From NCBI GenBank assembly GCA_019057385.1, contig JAHQJS010000007.1, forward strand, positions 372,001 to 436,000: 64,000 nucleotides of DNA, in the 5' to 3' direction. This DNA is from Candidatus Borrarchaeum weybense. GTDB taxonomy: Archaea; Asgardarchaeota; Sifarchaeia; Borrarchaeales; Borrarchaeaceae. The notes beneath the pieces are model-generated. The model was not told where the DNA came from, did not search any database, and saw only the letters and a list, made by a program, of their open reading frames with translations. Below, piece by piece: positions 29,603 through 39,172 of this stretch. Numbering within the stretch: the first letter of the stretch is position 1; each line of letters begins with the position of its first letter. The translations under genes were made by a program, and so were the position numbers.

Positions 29603-31840
29603 TCAAATTACCTCTTTTTTATTGATTAAATCTGCAACGGTTTTAATACCAAGTTCGTATAAGCGTCTTAGTTTCTTTCTTTCAGTGTACTCAAAAAATG
29701 GTGAGACGGCGATTAACTCCTCTTTGACACCTACCCGAATTCGTTCAGTTAAAGATTTCACAATTTTTTCTAATGCCTTTTCAATATCACTGCTCATGCT
29801 ACGTCCTATTCCTAAGATAGCATTAAGAATCCAATTAATTGAAGATCTAATTGATTCAAAATCCCCAGGCTCAATGATTTTGAGGGCCTCATTTAATTCT
29901 CTTTCATTGATCCAATCCCAGACGCAATCAAATAACTCAGTAGCTAAATATTTGCTAGAAAACTCCTCTGTTAGGATTTTCATTCCCAGCAAAAGAATGT
30001 TTTCTGTTGTGTAAACTGAAGTATTAAGAAGAACGTTACGTATGATTTGGCTTGTTTCAGGTCGAATATAATGCAGCACTGCAGCCCTACCAAAGTCGGT
30101 GACAAAATATTTTCCATCTCTTATTTTTATCATATTTGCTTGGTTTAAATAAGTAAAGATATCTTTTTCAAGCGCATTTCTCACAATAGTCTTTTTGTAG
30201 GCTTCTAGTTCTTTGTGAGCATCACAGAATAATGAGAACGCTATACGATGAAGGCACATTTTTGAATTCTTAATTCCACAATTACAATAATGGCCCTTAT
30301 TTTCATCAAAAGAAACTATGTAATTTCCAACTCTACCAAGTAATCTATTTTTTGAAGCACTAAGCAACTCAATATCGGAGAACAGTAACTTTGCCTTATC
30401 AATCGATTCTGTGGATTCAATATCAGATAAGATTTCTTCAATTCCTCTCCCTGCATACTTTGGAAGTGCATCGCTATTAGATTTTTGCTCTAAGTATGCC
30501 CAAAATGTTCGTTTAAAGAATGATATTAGTTCATCTTCAGTTAATCCATATTTTCGTTTCTCGTATATCTTTACGAGTACTTGCTCACGTAAAGTGGAAA
30601 CATTGTTAAATTGACTAAGGATAGGTTCATAGTCTTCGATTTTCTCGCCCACAGAAGTTTGAGTATACATATATGCCTCAATAAACTCTTTGTCTTTCTT
30701 ATCCTCTGCTAATATAATCCCTATTCCCTCTTCATCTAATCCTGGACGCCCTGCTCTTCCTAATATCTGAAATATTTCATTTGATGTGAGTGTTCTAAGT
30801 GGTTTTTCCGAATCACCTATTCTTATATCCTTTATTACAACAAGCCTTGCCGGAACATTGATACCTGCAGAAAGAGTTGTTGTACAAACAATTACTTTAA
30901 TAATACCTTGTCTAAAATAACTCTCTACAATTTTCCTATCACTTGAAATAAGCCCTGCGTGATGATATCCAACACCTTTTGGCAGTATGGTTTTTAATTT
31001 AATAGATAGATTTGATACAAGATCTGCATCAATTTCATTACCTTTTGGCTTCAAAATACGTTCTAGTTGATTTGCTATACGTTCAGCTAAAAATTCAGCA
31101 TCTCTCCTTGTCATAGCAAAAATTAATACTTGCCCGTTTATTAAAATCGTTTTTTCTACAAGCTTAAGTATCAAATTAAGTTTATTTTTATTTTTAGATA
31201 CAAGGGTTTTAATTGTTAACGGTACTGTTCTTTCATTTGAAATTATTGGATATGCTTGTAACCAGTCAGATAACTCTTCCCAATTCTTTACTGTCGCGCT
31301 TAAGCAAATTAACTGTGTATACGGGAGATATTCCTTTAAACGAATAATGACACTTTCTAACCTTGAACCTCTCTCTTTTTGACCAATCATATGAACTTCA
31401 TCAATAACAATTACAGCTATGTCCGGTAACCAATCCGGTTTGGTTCGCAATAAACTATCAAATCGTTCATAAGTAGCTATAATTAAATTTGCAGCGCTTA
31501 ATTCCTCTGGAATAGTCTCGAAATCACCTGTTGAGACTTTAACGGCAAAAAAATCCTCATATTTCCTACAAAATTCATCATATTTTTCATCAGCAACAGC
31601 TTTTAGTGGAACAAGAAAAAGTGCCTTTTGATTTTCATTACCTAAAAGATGTTTAAGAATCGCTAACTCACCAATAAGAGTTTTACCTGAACCTGTAGGG
31701 GCTGAGATTAATAGATTTTTTCCTTTCAACAAACCTTTTTCTATAGCTTGCTCTTGAAATTCTCTAAAATCACTAATACGTTGTTTCTTCATGATTTCGA
31801 CGATTTGGGGATATGCTGACAATAATTCAAGCGCTGACAT
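29603..31840 (-). CDS. Ski2/Hel308-like superfamily 2 helicase
   Basis: SAPTGSGKTLIGELAIL, DEVHMIG, STTLSAGINVPARLVVI, QILGRAGRPG; SWIM-like CNCGIKNSKMCLHR. Confidence 0.92.
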   Translation of the reverse strand: MSALELLSAYPQIVEIMKKQRISDFREFQEQAIEKGLLKGKNLLISAPTGSGKTLIGELAILKHLLGNENQKALFLVPLKAVADEKYDEFCRKYEDFFAVKVSTGDFETIPEELSAANLIIATYERFDSLLRTKPDWLPDIAVIVIDEVHMIGQKERGSRLESVIIRLKEYLPYTQLICLSATVKNWEELSDWLQAYPIISNERTVPLTIKTLVSKNKNKLNLILKLVEKTILINGQVLIFAMTRRDAEFLAERIANQLERILKPKGNEIDADLVSNLSIKLKTILPKGVGYHHAGLISSDRKIVESYFRQGIIKVIVCTTTLSAGINVPARLVVIKDIRIGDSEKPLRTLTSNEIFQILGRAGRPGLDEEGIGIILAEDKKDKEFIEAYMYTQTSVGEKIEDYEPILSQFNNVSTLREQVLVKIYEKRKYGLTEDELISFFKRTFWAYLEQKSNSDALPKYAGRGIEEILSDIESTESIDKAKLLFSDIELLSASKNRLLGRVGNYIVSFDENKGHYCNCGIKNSKMCLHRIAFSLFCDAHKELEAYKKTIVRNALEKDIFTYLNQANMIKIRDGKYFVTDFGRAAVLHYIRPETSQIIRNVLLNTSVYTTENILLLGMKILTEEFSSKYLATELFDCVWDWINERELNEALKIIEPGDFESIRSSINWILNAILGIGRSMSSDIEKALEKIVKSLTERIRVGVKEELIAVSPFFEYTERKKLRRLYELGIKTVADLINKKEVI

Positions 31841-31974
31841 AATCTATACAACTCTTCTAACATATATAAGAAATCCTAATTTAAAAAAACCAGCAAATAT
31901 TAAAAAAGCAAATAAATTGCCCTCAAGAAAACCACAAAATTAAAAACTTCTTGAATCAGGAGTTCTAATTCTCT

Positions 31975-32745
31975 TTAAGAATCTAATAAGACTTCTTTAG
32001 CAACTTGAAAGAGAGTTTCTAAATGATCTTTGGTCAAATGGAATTTAAGTTCCCATTCCAGTTCTGCTAAATAATCGCTAATTGTAAAAATAGATCCTGC
32101 CTCAACACCTCTGTATTCTGCTACTGAAAAAATTGCTGAGGCTTCCATATCAACTGTTAAAACTCCTTCTTTTTGATACTGCTTAACTTCCGTTATTGTT
32201 TCTCTATAAGGAGTATCGATAGTCCATGTGGTCCCAACCGAATACTCTAAGTTAAATCTAGTTAATGCTTCTTCTATCTTTTTAGTCAATGTTTTTGAAG
32301 CAAAGGAATATTTTGATGATTTAATGTAATGATGAGATACGCCTTCGTCCCTTATTGCTTTGTCACAAATAATGATATTGCCAACTCTAAGATCTTTTTG
32401 TAATGATCCTGCTATACCAACCGAAATAAATTCCTTGACACCAAAAGCAATGAGTTGTTCCAGTAGTATTACCACTACAGGAGCCCCCCAGCCGAAGTTT
32501 CCAAGGACACCTATCCTGTTATCTGTTTCTTTTAATAGATAGAAGTCTCCATGGAAGCCACGAACTTTTACTATTTCGTGATTTTTTATTATATACTCCA
32601 ACAATTCCTTCTGAAATAAAAGAATCACTCCTTTAGGTGGTTTATAATCCGGATACTTTCCTCTTTTCTTTAAGTAGTCCAAATATTTCTGTGGTGTAAG
32701 CAGTGCAGCTTCTTTATGTTTGTTTTTCAGATTTGGAAATGACAT
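31975..32745 (-). CDS. Nucleoside phosphorylase
   Basis: ISVGIAGSLQKDLRVGNIIICDKAIRDEGVSHHY; VDMEASAIFSVAEYRG. Confidence 0.88.
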   Translation of the reverse strand: MSFPNLKNKHKEAALLTPQKYLDYLKKRGKYPDYKPPKGVILLFQKELLEYIIKNHEIVKVRGFHGDFYLLKETDNRIGVLGNFGWGAPVVVILLEQLIAFGVKEFISVGIAGSLQKDLRVGNIIICDKAIRDEGVSHHYIKSSKYSFASKTLTKKIEEALTRFNLEYSVGTTWTIDTPYRETITEVKQYQKEGVLTVDMEASAIFSVAEYRGVEAGSIFTISDYLAELEWELKFHLTKDHLETLFQVAKEVLLDS

Positions 32746-32798
32746 TATCTTTCAGTTAATTTGATATTATATATAATTTAGCATTCAATTAAGAAAAC

Positions 32799-33257
32799 TT
32801 ATAAGAATTCCAAATCTAAAAGCTTTGGTCTCGGAATCATATTTCTGATATGATGTCCTTTCAATAAGCCACACCCGACTGGGAAATCAAGGTAGGTGAT
32901 CAAAACATAACCATTTAATGCATCTTGAACTTCATTTTTAGTAAGATCCAAATTTTCTCCTTGTATAAAACGGATTGTATGTTCTTTATTGAGTCTGATC
33001 TTGTTTTTGGTAGCATTCTTTCCAAAGAACTGTAAAAAAATAGTAGTAGGTTTGATGTCACGACTAATTCTTGCGATAAGGATGCCGCCAGTAACTGGTT
33101 TTGGCTTTTCAATAAGATTTTTCGGACCAATATAGATTCTACCTTTTGAAGCAGAATAAAACCTAAAATCTTCAAATAATTGTCTTTGGATCCCAAATCG
33201 TTCTTCAAAATAAATAAGAATCTTTTCTTGATCCTGAGGGGAACATTTGATAATCAT
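32799..33257 (-). CDS. PUA-like RNA-binding protein paired with the m5C methyltransferase
   Basis: Overlaps start of the next gene by 4 nt; YVLITYLDFPVGCGLLKGHHIRNMIPR. Confidence 0.6.
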   Translation of the reverse strand: MIIKCSPQDQEKILIYFEERFGIQRQLFEDFRFYSASKGRIYIGPKNLIEKPKPVTGGILIARISRDIKPTTIFLQFFGKNATKNKIRLNKEHTIRFIQGENLDLTKNEVQDALNGYVLITYLDFPVGCGLLKGHHIRNMIPRPKLLDLEFL

Positions 33258-34177
33258 TTTCTCACCTTAGCAATGAAAAATCCATCTGTATCGTTATGAT
33301 GTGGCCAGATCCGCACAGTTTTCTTGATCTCTGAATTAAATTGCTTACCATTGTATTCAAGAATTCCAGGTGAGAGTTTCATTTTCGGGATATTGATCCT
33401 TTCTATTGAAGCAGGATGATTTTCTAGTAGCCAGTTGATGACTCCTTCGTTTTCTTCTGGAGCAAATGTACATGTAGAATAGACTAGGCACCCTCCTGGT
33501 TTTAAAAGATTAAATGCTTTGACAATAAGTTGTTGTTGAAGGTTTGCATAGCCTGGGATCCTTTTTTCCTGATTAGACCATTTTGATAGCATGGTAGGGT
33601 TTTTTCTAATAGTTCCTTCTGAAGAACAGGGTACATCAACTAAAATAACATCAAAAGAGTTTTTTCCTGGAAAAAGCCGTAGATCTCGATTCGTGATGAC
33701 AACATTCAACGAGCCAGTTTTTTCGATATTAAATTTTAAAGCACGAATCCTGTTATAGTCAATATCATTAGCGATGATTATATCATTATTTTTCATCATT
33801 GCTGCAAGTTGAGTAGTTTTTGATCCAGGAGCTGCACAACCATCTAAAACAAATTCTGAATTTTGAAGTTCTGCATGCAATATTAGAGGAGGCAACATTG
33901 ATGTTAACTCTTGAATGTAGATATAACCTAAGAAGTTCTCCAAAGTGTTGCCAATAGAATTGTTTTGCGAAATAAAGGCATCTGAATGCCAAGGTACTTG
34001 TTTGAGATGTATACCATATTCTTCGAACCTCTCTTTCACAACTTGTTTGTCTGTCTTTAAAGTATTGACACGAAAGGTTTTAGGAAGATGTTGGAGTAAA
34101 CTTGTGAAAAAAGCATCTTGATCATCAACAATTTGTCCATATCGTTCAATAAATTGATCTGGAATAATCAGTTTCAT
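33254..34177 (-). CDS. NOL1/NOP2/Sun family RNA m5C methyltransferase
   Basis: LDGCAAPGSKTTQLAA, VDVPCSSEGTIRKNP, YSTCTFAPEENE. Confidence 0.93.
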   Translation of the reverse strand: MKLIIPDQFIERYGQIVDDQDAFFTSLLQHLPKTFRVNTLKTDKQVVKERFEEYGIHLKQVPWHSDAFISQNNSIGNTLENFLGYIYIQELTSMLPPLILHAELQNSEFVLDGCAAPGSKTTQLAAMMKNNDIIIANDIDYNRIRALKFNIEKTGSLNVVITNRDLRLFPGKNSFDVILVDVPCSSEGTIRKNPTMLSKWSNQEKRIPGYANLQQQLIVKAFNLLKPGGCLVYSTCTFAPEENEGVINWLLENHPASIERINIPKMKLSPGILEYNGKQFNSEIKKTVRIWPHHNDTDGFFIAKVRK

Positions 34178-34210
34178 AACATCACAAAATTCTAGTGAAA
34201 AGGATTAATA

Positions 34211-34903
34211 TTATTTTGTCTTAAAACTTCTTGTTAATCTTTTTTGAATCTTTTCACTTGTTAGCTCCCTAATTGCATCAGAAGCAATCCATTTGGCACT
34301 TTTAGAGTTAATTGTTTTTATTTCTGTAGCTGTTTCAATAGCCTTCCTATTAAGAATAAGGTTTCTTTTTCCAATTTGTCTTAATGCCCAATTAATTGCC
34401 TTCTTAACAAAGTTTCTTTCATCAGTTGCTTCTCTTTTGATAATCTCAAGAAATTTGATAAATTCTTTATCTTCTTTCTTTTTATCGTGAACCGCTAGAG
34501 ACGCTAATATAGCGAAACCAGTCCTTTTAATAAACTCCTCTTTTCTGCTACTCCATTCAGCTACCTTTTGATAGGCGAATTGAGTTTTTCTAAAAAGATT
34601 ATTGGCACATTGGTCGCAAATATCCCAAGAATTAAAATCTTGCGCCCAACTTTCCATTTGTTGTTCAGTTACTTTCTTAGGGTCATCAATCAGGCTGGCA
34701 AGTAATCTAGCATCGTGGATACCAGACGACCATAGTTTTAATGCTAAAGGATGATTTTTACCAATTTCTTTTGATAAAATTCTCAAATCGGGTATTGATA
34801 CACCGTATGTATTGTTAGCAGTAATTCCAAACCTTTTCATCTTGTCTACTGCTTCTGGATTAGCTAAAGTCTTAAGTCTATCTAAAACTTCTTCAAATTG
34901 CAT
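34211..34903 (-). CDS. DNA alkylation repair protein (AlkD-like)
   Basis: HEAT-like; YGVSIPDLRILSKEIGKNHPLALKLWSSGIHDARLLASLI; VKKAINWALRQIGKR. Confidence 0.88.
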   Translation of the reverse strand: MQFEEVLDRLKTLANPEAVDKMKRFGITANNTYGVSIPDLRILSKEIGKNHPLALKLWSSGIHDARLLASLIDDPKKVTEQQMESWAQDFNSWDICDQCANNLFRKTQFAYQKVAEWSSRKEEFIKRTGFAILASLAVHDKKKEDKEFIKFLEIIKREATDERNFVKKAINWALRQIGKRNLILNRKAIETATEIKTINSKSAKWIASDAIRELTSEKIQKRLTRSFKTK

Positions 34904-34921
34904 TAAAATCTTCCACCATTA

Positions 34922-36469
34922 TTAGGGTGATCTTTCAATAACTAAATCAGCAGCCAAGTTACCAGTGTACATTGCTGTGGGATAACCACCTAAGAACAGT
35001 TCGGAGGCAGCATACATACCTACCATTAATAAATTTTCAATTGGAGTTTCTATCAATAATTTGCCTGGAAGTTTTTTAGATTCATTTACATTCCATGACC
35101 AGCCTGCTATAGAACCCTGAAATCGCTGACTAAAGTCTTCATAAGTTAGCGGAGTTCCGCTATCCATAACTTCAATTGCAGAAGATAAGCCTGGTATAAT
35201 ATTCTCAGCGGTTTTTATTAGCTTCTCAGCTAATTGTTTCTTATAAGAAATATATCCCTCTTTACGTTTCATTTCGCCTAATTTCCAATGAGCAAAGGGT
35301 TCATAAGGAAAACCTGAACGAAGAACTAAGGTTAATTTTTCAAGGGGTGCAGAATCGCGTGCATTTTCTGACCAAAAACTTATCTCAATTTCTCGATTAT
35401 CAAAGTCTTCTAAGTCAAATTTCTCAGGTGGTTTTATTTCTTTACGAAAATAAACACGTTGGGCTTTGATTTTGCTTAAATCAACTTTCTTTGAATCAAC
35501 ACCTAAATAGACACAGAATTCTGAATCGAAAAAGGCTGCATCCTTAATCACATTCAAATATTCTTCCGGAATTTTCTTGGGGTCTACTAACTCTAAAAAA
35601 GTCCTCTTATAATCAGCATTTGATATTACCCATTTAGATTCAAAGATTTCGTTTTTTATGGTCTTTACACCAGTTACACGGTTATTTCTATCGATTAAAA
35701 TTTCTTTGACGGACGAAGCTACTTTAACTTCCCCATTATAATTTAGAAATGTATCATAGATTGATCGGTTAATTCCGTGCATTCCGCATGAGGGATACCA
35801 TATCCCTTTTTCTGAAATTAAGCACCACATAATTGCAAGTAGTAACATAGACATATTGGGTCTATATGTGCCTTGAGATCCCAGAAAATTCTGTAATATC
35901 TCATTAGAAATATATTTTTCGAGTATTTGTTTAGCTGAAATTTTGGAATATTTTTCTATAAGTTCAAACTCATGCTTATATTTTAAGAGTAAGTTCTTAC
36001 GTGCGTTGTCTCTCTTTTTTCCGATTAAATAATCTGGGTGCCATTGGTGAACGTTAACGGTAGCTTTCATGATTTTTTCTAGTTCATCAAGAAATTTATC
36101 AATCCCATCTTGCTCCTCGGTGAAAATTTTTTTCAGACTTATTCTTAATTCTTGAATTGGCTGGGAATACACAATATCAAAAAGGGGCGTTATCAGTTGA
36201 AAGTTATTCTTACGGAATTCAATCTTCTCCTCAATTCCAAGTTCCGTTAATATTTCAATTAGCAAATCAGGATAACTAAATGATAAGGGGCCCATTGGGA
36301 AATAAAACTCGCCTCTCTTGAAAATGTGGCTAGTTCCACCGATAACGCGCATTTTTTCTAACAACAATACCTTCTTACCATTCTTAGCTAACTTTGCCGC
36401 ACATGTTAACCCACCAATCCCCGAACCAATAACTATGACATTATACAATCCATACACACCTGAATACAT
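34922..36469 (-). CDS. Phytoene desaturase-like FAD-dependent oxidoreductase
   Basis: VIGSGIGGLTCAAKLAKNGKKVLLLEKMRVIGGTSHIF; C-terminal GMYAASELFLGGYPTAMYTGNLAADLV. Confidence 0.88.
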   Translation of the reverse strand: MYSGVYGLYNVIVIGSGIGGLTCAAKLAKNGKKVLLLEKMRVIGGTSHIFKRGEFYFPMGPLSFSYPDLLIEILTELGIEEKIEFRKNNFQLITPLFDIVYSQPIQELRISLKKIFTEEQDGIDKFLDELEKIMKATVNVHQWHPDYLIGKKRDNARKNLLLKYKHEFELIEKYSKISAKQILEKYISNEILQNFLGSQGTYRPNMSMLLLAIMWCLISEKGIWYPSCGMHGINRSIYDTFLNYNGEVKVASSVKEILIDRNNRVTGVKTIKNEIFESKWVISNADYKRTFLELVDPKKIPEEYLNVIKDAAFFDSEFCVYLGVDSKKVDLSKIKAQRVYFRKEIKPPEKFDLEDFDNREIEISFWSENARDSAPLEKLTLVLRSGFPYEPFAHWKLGEMKRKEGYISYKKQLAEKLIKTAENIIPGLSSAIEVMDSGTPLTYEDFSQRFQGSIAGWSWNVNESKKLPGKLLIETPIENLLMVGMYAASELFLGGYPTAMYTGNLAADLVIERSP

Positions 36470-36621
36470 CTTGTTTTATTTTCTATTTTTGAAAATGCGA
36501 CCCTCATTAAAATTCAAAAATATATCTTAATGATTTCATATGTATAAAATGTAGTTTTTCACTGCTACGCCTCAAGGAAGCCCCGATCCTTTCCTACAAA
36601 AATCAGAATTGTGGGTATTTA

Positions 36622-37815
36622 TTATTTGAGATTAAGGAATTGTTTTAAGTCTTCTAAATTCCTTTTAACAAAAAGCAAATTAGGATCAATTTCTAATGCT
36701 TTTTTATAACACTTTAACGCATTTTTGTGTCGATTTAACGCTCTGTAAGCAAGTCCCATAAGCCCCCACGCTTTTGCATTATTTGCATCGATCTCTACTA
36801 CTTTTTCAAATTGTTTAATAGCATTATGATACTTTCCTAAATAGTAAAAAGCAGTTCCCATTAGATTCCATGCATCTACATACATTATGTCGATTCTTAG
36901 TGCCTTTTCACAGTTTACAATAGTTTTACTATGATCTCCTAGTTTTCCATAAACAACACCCATATTATACCAAGCTTTGGCGAATTTCGGATTGATTTTA
37001 ATAGCTTTTTGAAAACATTTAATTGCTTTTTTGTGCTCTCCTAAATGATCATAGGCCAGACCAATAAGATTCCATGCATCTAAATAATCAGGATTGATTT
37101 CAAGCACTTTTTCAAGACATTCAATAGATCTTGTATGCTCACCTATCTCACCATGGGCTACTCCCATACTATACCATGCATCAGCATCTTGAGGATCAAA
37201 TTTTAACGCTACTTGATAACTGTTAATAGCATTTCTGTGTTCACCTAGCCTTCCATATGAGACCCCCATTTTATACCATGCATCAACATGATCTGATTTA
37301 AGATCTATTGCTTTCTTAAAACATTCAAATGCCTTATTGTGATCTCCCACCTCACTATATACTACACCTAAACTATACCACGCATCAGCTTTCTCTGGAT
37401 CGATTTCCAGTGCTTTTTCATAGGAATGAAGTATGTTTTTATAATCATTTAACCTCCCATAAGCCACTCCCATCATTAGCCAGGCATCTGAATTGTTAGG
37501 ATTTACATCCAAAGCTCTATGGTATGCTCCTACTGCATTTTCATATTCACCTAAATAGTAATAGGCACCACCCATGAGTATCCAAGCATCTACAAATTCA
37601 TAATCTATTTCTAAGGCTTTTTGATAACATTCAATCGCTTTCTTATAATCATCCAGTTTCCCATATGCTTTTCCCATAAGCGCTAAAATAATAGACTGTT
37701 TGTTATTTTCGTTAACCTTTAATGCTTTTTCGTATTCTTTTATAGCTTTTTTATATTTTCCTTCTTTATAGTGTTTATTTCCTTTGTCAATCATATTTTT
37801 AGGGCTTATCTGCAT
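36622..37815 (-). CDS. TPR repeat protein
   Basis: About ten 34-residue repeats (AWYSMGVAHGEIGEHTRSIECLEKVLEINPD). Confidence 0.93.
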   Translation of the reverse strand: MQISPKNMIDKGNKHYKEGKYKKAIKEYEKALKVNENNKQSIILALMGKAYGKLDDYKKAIECYQKALEIDYEFVDAWILMGGAYYYLGEYENAVGAYHRALDVNPNNSDAWLMMGVAYGRLNDYKNILHSYEKALEIDPEKADAWYSLGVVYSEVGDHNKAFECFKKAIDLKSDHVDAWYKMGVSYGRLGEHRNAINSYQVALKFDPQDADAWYSMGVAHGEIGEHTRSIECLEKVLEINPDYLDAWNLIGLAYDHLGEHKKAIKCFQKAIKINPKFAKAWYNMGVVYGKLGDHSKTIVNCEKALRIDIMYVDAWNLMGTAFYYLGKYHNAIKQFEKVVEIDANNAKAWGLMGLAYRALNRHKNALKCYKKALEIDPNLLFVKRNLEDLKQFLNLK

Positions 37816-37911
37816 CCCTCTATCAATCTATTGAGTAATCATTTTTCGAATAACATTGAGATATTTTGTTTAGTCTTGTGCTAAATAAAAAACCCATCTA
37901 ACTATGAAGTT

Positions 37912-39099
37912 TCACTGGATGCTTTCTAATATTTCTAAATTCCTTTTAGCCAAGACCAATTCTGGATCTAGTTCTAGCGCCTTTCCATAATATTTGATCG
38001 CCTTTTTGAATTCATTCAAAGCCTCACAGGCAATTCCTAAAAGTTCCCATGATTTTGCATTCTCAGGTTCAATATTCAACGCTTGTTGATAGTATTTTAC
38101 TGCCTTTTCGTACTCACCTAAATTATAATAAAGTTGTCCTAAAAGATTCCATGGATCTGTATTCCTCGGATTGAGTTCCACGGCTTTCTGGCAATATTCT
38201 ATTGCCTTATCACGATCACCTAATTTTCCATAAGCTTCTCCTACATTATACCATGCTTTTGCAGATTCAGGATTGATTTTTAGCACTTTCTGATAAAAGT
38301 CAACAGCTTTATTATATTCGCCTAAATGGTAGTAAGCGTCTCCTAAATTGTACCAGAGGTCTGAATTTCCCGACTTCACTTCCAAGAATTTTTCATACCA
38401 TTCAATTGCTTTGTTATATTCACCTAACTCCCCGTACGCTATACCCATATCATACCAGGTAATTGTATCTTCAGGATTGATTTTTAAAACTTGATGATAA
38501 CAATTAACCGCATTCTGATGCTCACCTAATTTACTATAAGCGATTCCCATTTTGTACCAAGGATCTGAAAACACAGGTGTTATTTCCAATGAATTTTGAA
38601 AGCATTCGATGGCTTTGGTATGCATAAATAATTCTTCATACACCAAACCCATGCCATACCAAGCATCAGGATCATTTGGGTTTATATCAAGTGCTTTTTG
38701 ATAGCAATCAATGGTTTTTTCATGCTTGTCTAAAGTGCTGTAAACTACACCCATAAGAAGCCATGTATCTGCATTATCAGGCTTGATTTCAGCCGCGTGA
38801 TGATAGCAGTCAATGGCTTCTTTATATTTGCCTAAATAGTAGTATGAACCACCCATGAGCACCCAAGCATCTGCTTTTGTAGCATCGATGTCCATTGCTT
38901 TTTGATAGCAATCAATAGACTGCTGATGTTCACCTAGCTTTCCATGTGCCTTTCCCAAAAATATCCATGCAATATAGATATCTTCTGATTCTTCCAAGGC
39001 TTTTTTGTATTCTTTAATGGATTCTTTATATTCTCCTTGATCATAATAGGTTTTTCCTTTCTCAAGATGAATATTGTTTAGCATTTTAGCTTCACTCAT
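37912..39099 (-). CDS. TPR repeat protein
   Basis: TPR repeats; start at MSEAKMLNN avoids the overlap with upstream CDS. Confidence 0.92.
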   Translation of the reverse strand: MSEAKMLNNIHLEKGKTYYDQGEYKESIKEYKKALEESEDIYIAWIFLGKAHGKLGEHQQSIDCYQKAMDIDATKADAWVLMGGSYYYLGKYKEAIDCYHHAAEIKPDNADTWLLMGVVYSTLDKHEKTIDCYQKALDINPNDPDAWYGMGLVYEELFMHTKAIECFQNSLEITPVFSDPWYKMGIAYSKLGEHQNAVNCYHQVLKINPEDTITWYDMGIAYGELGEYNKAIEWYEKFLEVKSGNSDLWYNLGDAYYHLGEYNKAVDFYQKVLKINPESAKAWYNVGEAYGKLGDRDKAIEYCQKAVELNPRNTDPWNLLGQLYYNLGEYEKAVKYYQQALNIEPENAKSWELLGIACEALNEFKKAIKYYGKALELDPELVLAKRNLEILESIQ

Positions 39100-39172
39100 T
39101 CTTATGCTAAGAAAATCCCCTTCCCGGTGAATAATAAATTTTGTGGAGGGAGAGCTGATCGAGTTTGATGGA

